IMG/VR virus record: IMGVR_UViG_3300009128_000136
Span: 1-23,241 of that record
Reading direction: 5' to 3' (one strand)
From: a virus
Length of the DNA: 23,241 nucleotides
This document shows positions 21,301 to 23,241 of this stretch, piece by piece (the stretch's first letter is position 1; each line of letters begins with the position of its first letter). The notes beneath the pieces were generated by a model, which did not search any database, was not told the DNA's origin, and was given only the letters and a program-made list of their open reading frames with translations. Position numbers and translations under genes: made by a program.

Positions 21301-21333
21301 GAAACAAAACAAGTTTGTGTATGTTTTTGTTTC
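21301..21333 (+). promoter_or_regulatory. AT-rich hairpin in the leader of the Gp88-like gene
   Basis: GAAACAAAACA at 21301-21311 can pair with TGTTTTTGTTTC at 21322-21333 (one bulged base) around a 10-base loop. No T-run follows, so it is not a normal terminator on this strand. It lies 10 bases before the strong AAGGAGG site of the next gene and may affect its translation or mark an RNA processing point. Confidence 0.35.
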
Positions 21334-21355
21334 ACTCTAAAAAAGGAGGGACACA

Positions 21356-21994
21356 TTGAAAGACGGAAAGTTTATAAGGAATAAAAAGTTTTATACAGGA
21401 ATTGTGTATGAGTGGAACCTACCTGCCGGACATACCTGCCCTTTTGCAACAGAGTGTAAGACGAGTGTTAATAGGGAGACGGGAAAGTTTACAAAAGCAA
21501 AAGGATACTTTAGTTGTTATGCCGCAAGAAGTGAGCGCTTTCCTGTTGTAAGAGAGCACAGGTGGGATAACTTTAATCTTGTTAGAAATGGTGGTACCCC
21601 TATAATTCCAAAGAAAGCAAAACATATACGCATTCACGCAAGTGGTGATTTTTACTCTCAAGAGTATTTTGATATGTGGTTGCAAATAGCAAAGGACAAT
21701 CCCTGTATTCGCTTCTGGGCGTTCACAAAATCTATACAGTTCTGGTTAAACAGAAGAGACTCGATTCCTCGGAACTTCATACTAACAGCAAGTTACGGCG
21801 GGAAGTACGACGACTTGATAGAGAAGTATAACTTAAAAAGTGCTCGTGTCTATTCAAGTGAACAAGACATACCAAAGGGTATGCCAATAGATACTAATGA
21901 CGATTATGCAAGAATACCGAATGTTTGCTTTGCACTGCTTGATAATAATAAAGTAAAGAAACAAAAGCAAAATCTTATTAAAGATGCAATTTAA
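21356..21994 (+). CDS. Gp88-like phage protein
   Basis: The 212-residue protein starts at TTG 21356, 6 bases after AAGGAGG. An N-terminal NLPAGHTCPFATEC, then SCYAAR (Cys28, Cys34, Cys54), and HASGDFYSQEYFDMW at 94-108 followed by FWAFTKS match the family first named for mycobacteriophage gene product 88. The cysteines may hold a metal. No activity is established. The TTG start is unusual beside the ATG starts of most neighbours, but there is no better choice. Confidence 0.75.
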   Translation: MKDGKFIRNKKFYTGIVYEWNLPAGHTCPFATECKTSVNRETGKFTKAKGYFSCYAARSERFPVVREHRWDNFNLVRNGGTPIIPKKAKHIRIHASGDFYSQEYFDMWLQIAKDNPCIRFWAFTKSIQFWLNRRDSIPRNFILTASYGGKYDDLIEKYNLKSARVYSSEQDIPKGMPIDTNDDYARIPNVCFALLDNNKVKKQKQNLIKDAI

Positions 21995-22006
21995 TCGGGG
22001 TAAAAA

Positions 22007-22069
22007 ATGAATATAGGATACCAAGTAACTTGTTTATACGCAGGTAGTGAAGTTACAAACAGAGTTTAG
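22007..22069 (+). CDS. 20-residue peptide or decayed gene
   Basis: ATG 22007 after CGGGG opens MNIGYQVTCLYAGSEVTNRV and stops at TAG 22067. The same frame continues past the TAG as FVKYENGPLVC before a second TAG at 22103. This reads like one small protein broken by an amber codon. TAG is a normal stop elsewhere in this window, so a nonsense mutation in a small gene is more likely than readthrough. Confidence 0.3.
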   Translation: MNIGYQVTCLYAGSEVTNRV

Positions 22070-22147
22070 TTTGTTAAATATGAGAATGGGCCGCTTGTGT
22101 GTTAGTATAGATGAAGTAATAAAAGATAACAAGAAAGGAAACCAAAA

Positions 22148-22387
22148 ATGAAATCACCCCGCGATAACAATGGTAAGCACATTTCATTAGAAGAAATAGA
22201 AAAAGCCACAAATACTTTTGAGGGCTGGGGAGAGGTAGTAGAAGAGTTGGCGATGGCGTGTAAAGGAAATCACGAACTAATAAAAGAATTTATGTCTATG
22301 GTGAGGTTACTTGCTACAAGATTGTCTGCTCTTGAAATAGTAGTTAATCACTTAGAAGAAGGGGGTTATGATAATGAAAAGTCTTAA
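22148..22387 (+). CDS. Small acidic helical hypothetical protein
   Basis: The 79-residue protein has GAAAGGA before its ATG. It is acidic and helical almost throughout (LEEIEKATNTF, WGEVVEELAMAC, FMSMVRLLATRLSALEIVV), with hydrophobic residues spaced for helix packing. No family is recognised. Confidence 0.6.
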   Translation: MKSPRDNNGKHISLEEIEKATNTFEGWGEVVEELAMACKGNHELIKEFMSMVRLLATRLSALEIVVNHLEEGGYDNEKS

Positions 22388-22430
22388 AATAGAGAAATGC
22401 TTGATAAATTAACTATTAAAGGAGAGTAGT

Positions 22431-22571
22431 GTGGGTAAGTGGGAGAAGAAACCCCCAAGATATAACAAAAGAGTATGGCTGAATCCCGAAGATAGTGCAA
22501 GTTCGGGGAGTCTTATATGTTTTGACGGTTTTGTTGTCAACTTTTTCAAAAGTGATATTTTTAAGTTGTAA
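22431..22571 (+). CDS. 46-residue protein, possibly shortened
   Basis: GTG 22431 follows AAAGGAG by 6 bases. The segment KRVWLNPEDSASSGSLICFD looks like the start of a small phage family that I recall being longer, in which VWLNPE is followed by S-x-G and a strand. Here the frame stops after 46 residues, so this copy may be cut short. Function unknown. Confidence 0.55.
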   Translation: MGKWEKKPPRYNKRVWLNPEDSASSGSLICFDGFVVNFFKSDIFKL

Positions 22572-22629
22572 ACAAGTTGTATACAAAAAGACAGATTATT
22601 CCCGGAAGGGACGAAAAGAGGGTGATTAA

Positions 22630-23241
22630 ATGAAACAAGAGCTAACAGAGAAGTTATTCAACGACTTCCCCCTCATCTTTAGACAGAAAGACCTGTCTGT
22701 AACCGACACCTGTATGTGCTGGGGGGTTGACTGTGGCGACGGTTGGTTTGATTTAATACATTTACTATGCGGAAAGATTAAACTCCTGTCAGACGCTACG
22801 GGAAGTACCATAGAAGCCACGCAGGTTAAAGAAAAGTATGGGACCCTTCGCTTCTACTTCTCGACACAAGTTGGTAAGGGTTCTCAAGATGATTTAGAGT
22901 TGGTAGATAGTATAATCTCCGATATTATTCTTCACGCAGAACTTGTGTCAAGTCGTACTTGTGAGGTGTGCGGAAAGCAGGGGACACTTTCTACCAACAC
23001 CGGTTGGTACAAAACACGTTGTACCGTTTGTGGGGGCGGTGAAAAAAGCATTGTGGAAGATACGATTAAAAAAGGAGTAATGATGGAATACAATATAATC
23101 TACGGGGATTGTTTAGAAGAAATGCGAACAATGGAAGATAACTCGGTTGATAGTATAGTTACCGACCCACCTTATGGACTGTCATTCATGGGTAAGAAGT
23201 GGGATTATGATGTGCCAAGTGTTGAAATATGGAAGGAATGT
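22630..23241 (+). CDS. Zinc-ribbon phage domain fused to DNA methyltransferase, 3' partial
   Basis: A single frame runs without a stop from ATG 22630 (after GAGGGTG) to the window edge. Residues 1-137 form a common phage domain of unknown function: WGVDCGDGWFDLI, QVKEKYGTLRFYF and a zinc ribbon CEVC/CTVC (Cys111, 114, 131, 134). From residue 152 a DNA methyltransferase begins, with YGDCLEEM and DPPY motif IV (179-182) followed by GLSFMGKKWDYDVPS. This is typical of phage N4/N6 amino-methyltransferases. The target site is not known. An internal AAAGGAG and ATG at 23083 could give the methyltransferase alone. The first domain alone has no stop codon, so it can only be made as the fusion unless the mRNA or protein is processed. 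Confidence 0.8.
   Translation, partial: MKQELTEKLFNDFPLIFRQKDLSVTDTCMCWGVDCGDGWFDLIHLLCGKIKLLSDATGSTIEATQVKEKYGTLRFYFSTQVGKGSQDDLELVDSIISDIILHAELVSSRTCEVCGKQGTLSTNTGWYKTRCTVCGGGEKSIVEDTIKKGVMMEYNIIYGDCLEEMRTMEDNSVDSIVTDPPYGLSFMGKKWDYDVPSVEIWKEC
23071..23085 (+). promoter_or_regulatory. Internal ribosome binding site and start of the methyltransferase
   Basis: AAAGGAG at 23071-23077 is followed by ATGATG. The second ATG at 23083-23085 is 5 bases from GGAG, the best spacing, and starts exactly where the methyltransferase homology begins. It lies in frame inside the fusion ORF. Confidence 0.6.

Noticed and set aside
22067-22069. Amber recoding of the phage genetic code
   Set aside because: TAG ends several clear genes here (for example at 13161, 15666 and 17226), so TAG is a normal stop.
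22374-22412. 12-codon ATG frame after GAAGGGGG
   Set aside because: It is too short to support as a gene; it may be a chance start overlapping the end of the 79-residue gene.
22505-22525. Inverted repeat TTGAC...GTCAA
   Set aside because: It is a 5-base repeat inside a small coding frame with no other promoter or operator signs, so chance is likely.
1-23241. tRNA genes, CRISPR arrays, insertion sequences and integrase
   Set aside because: I saw no cloverleaf-like sequence, no regularly spaced repeats and no transposase or integrase motif.

Overview
This window is part of a tailed double-stranded DNA phage genome (Caudoviricetes), with no sign of chromosomal housekeeping genes. All genes that can be supported lie on the + strand and are packed head to tail, often with 1-8 base overlaps and strong AGGAG-type ribosome binding sites. 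The host is probably a diderm bacterium with a canonical sigma-70: the promoters have perfect TTGACA/TATAWT boxes, and one gene encodes an RlpA-like periplasmic protein with a signal peptide. The host genus cannot be named. GC content is about 41 percent by eye.

Layout. (1) 1-9335, replication and recombination. This region holds a family A DNA polymerase (5' end cut by the window), a UvsY-like protein, a gp32-like ssDNA-binding protein and a UvsX/RecA recombinase. It also holds a metallophosphoesterase, small proteins including one with a bacterial-histone-like sequence, the SbcD/SbcC (gp47/gp46) nuclease pair, and a PD-(D/E)XK nuclease. (2) 9348-12749: a small unknown, a B12-dependent monomeric ribonucleotide reductase, a sigma-like factor and a DnaJ-type zinc-finger protein. 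(3) 12730-17226: a HIRAN-domain protein, a possible small terminase, the large terminase and the portal. (4) 17227-23241: instead of capsid genes, an accessory block of small genes. It includes an RlpA-like lytic transglycosylase, an exported four-cysteine protein, an amidase endolysin, a membrane zinc-ribbon protein, a Gp88-like protein and, at the right edge, a zinc-ribbon domain fused in frame to a DNA methyltransferase.

How the genes work together. The first two regions form a T4-style recombination-dependent replication set (UvsX, UvsY-like, gp32-like, gp46/47) attached to a PolA-type polymerase and supplied with dNTPs by the phage's own reductase. The third packages DNA. The fourth carries cell-wall degradation and accessory functions.

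The main discoveries are these. A family of six promoters shares TTGACAA, an exactly 17-base spacer and TATAWT; four are buried inside genes. The tetramers GATC (0 seen) and CATG (1 seen) are almost absent over 23 kb, and the single CATG lies in the methyltransferase gene. A 58-residue protein resembles bacterial histones. An RlpA-like enzyme is paired with an amidase that could make its substrate. The methyltransferase ORF has its own internal ribosome binding site and start. The polymerase fingers appear shortened.
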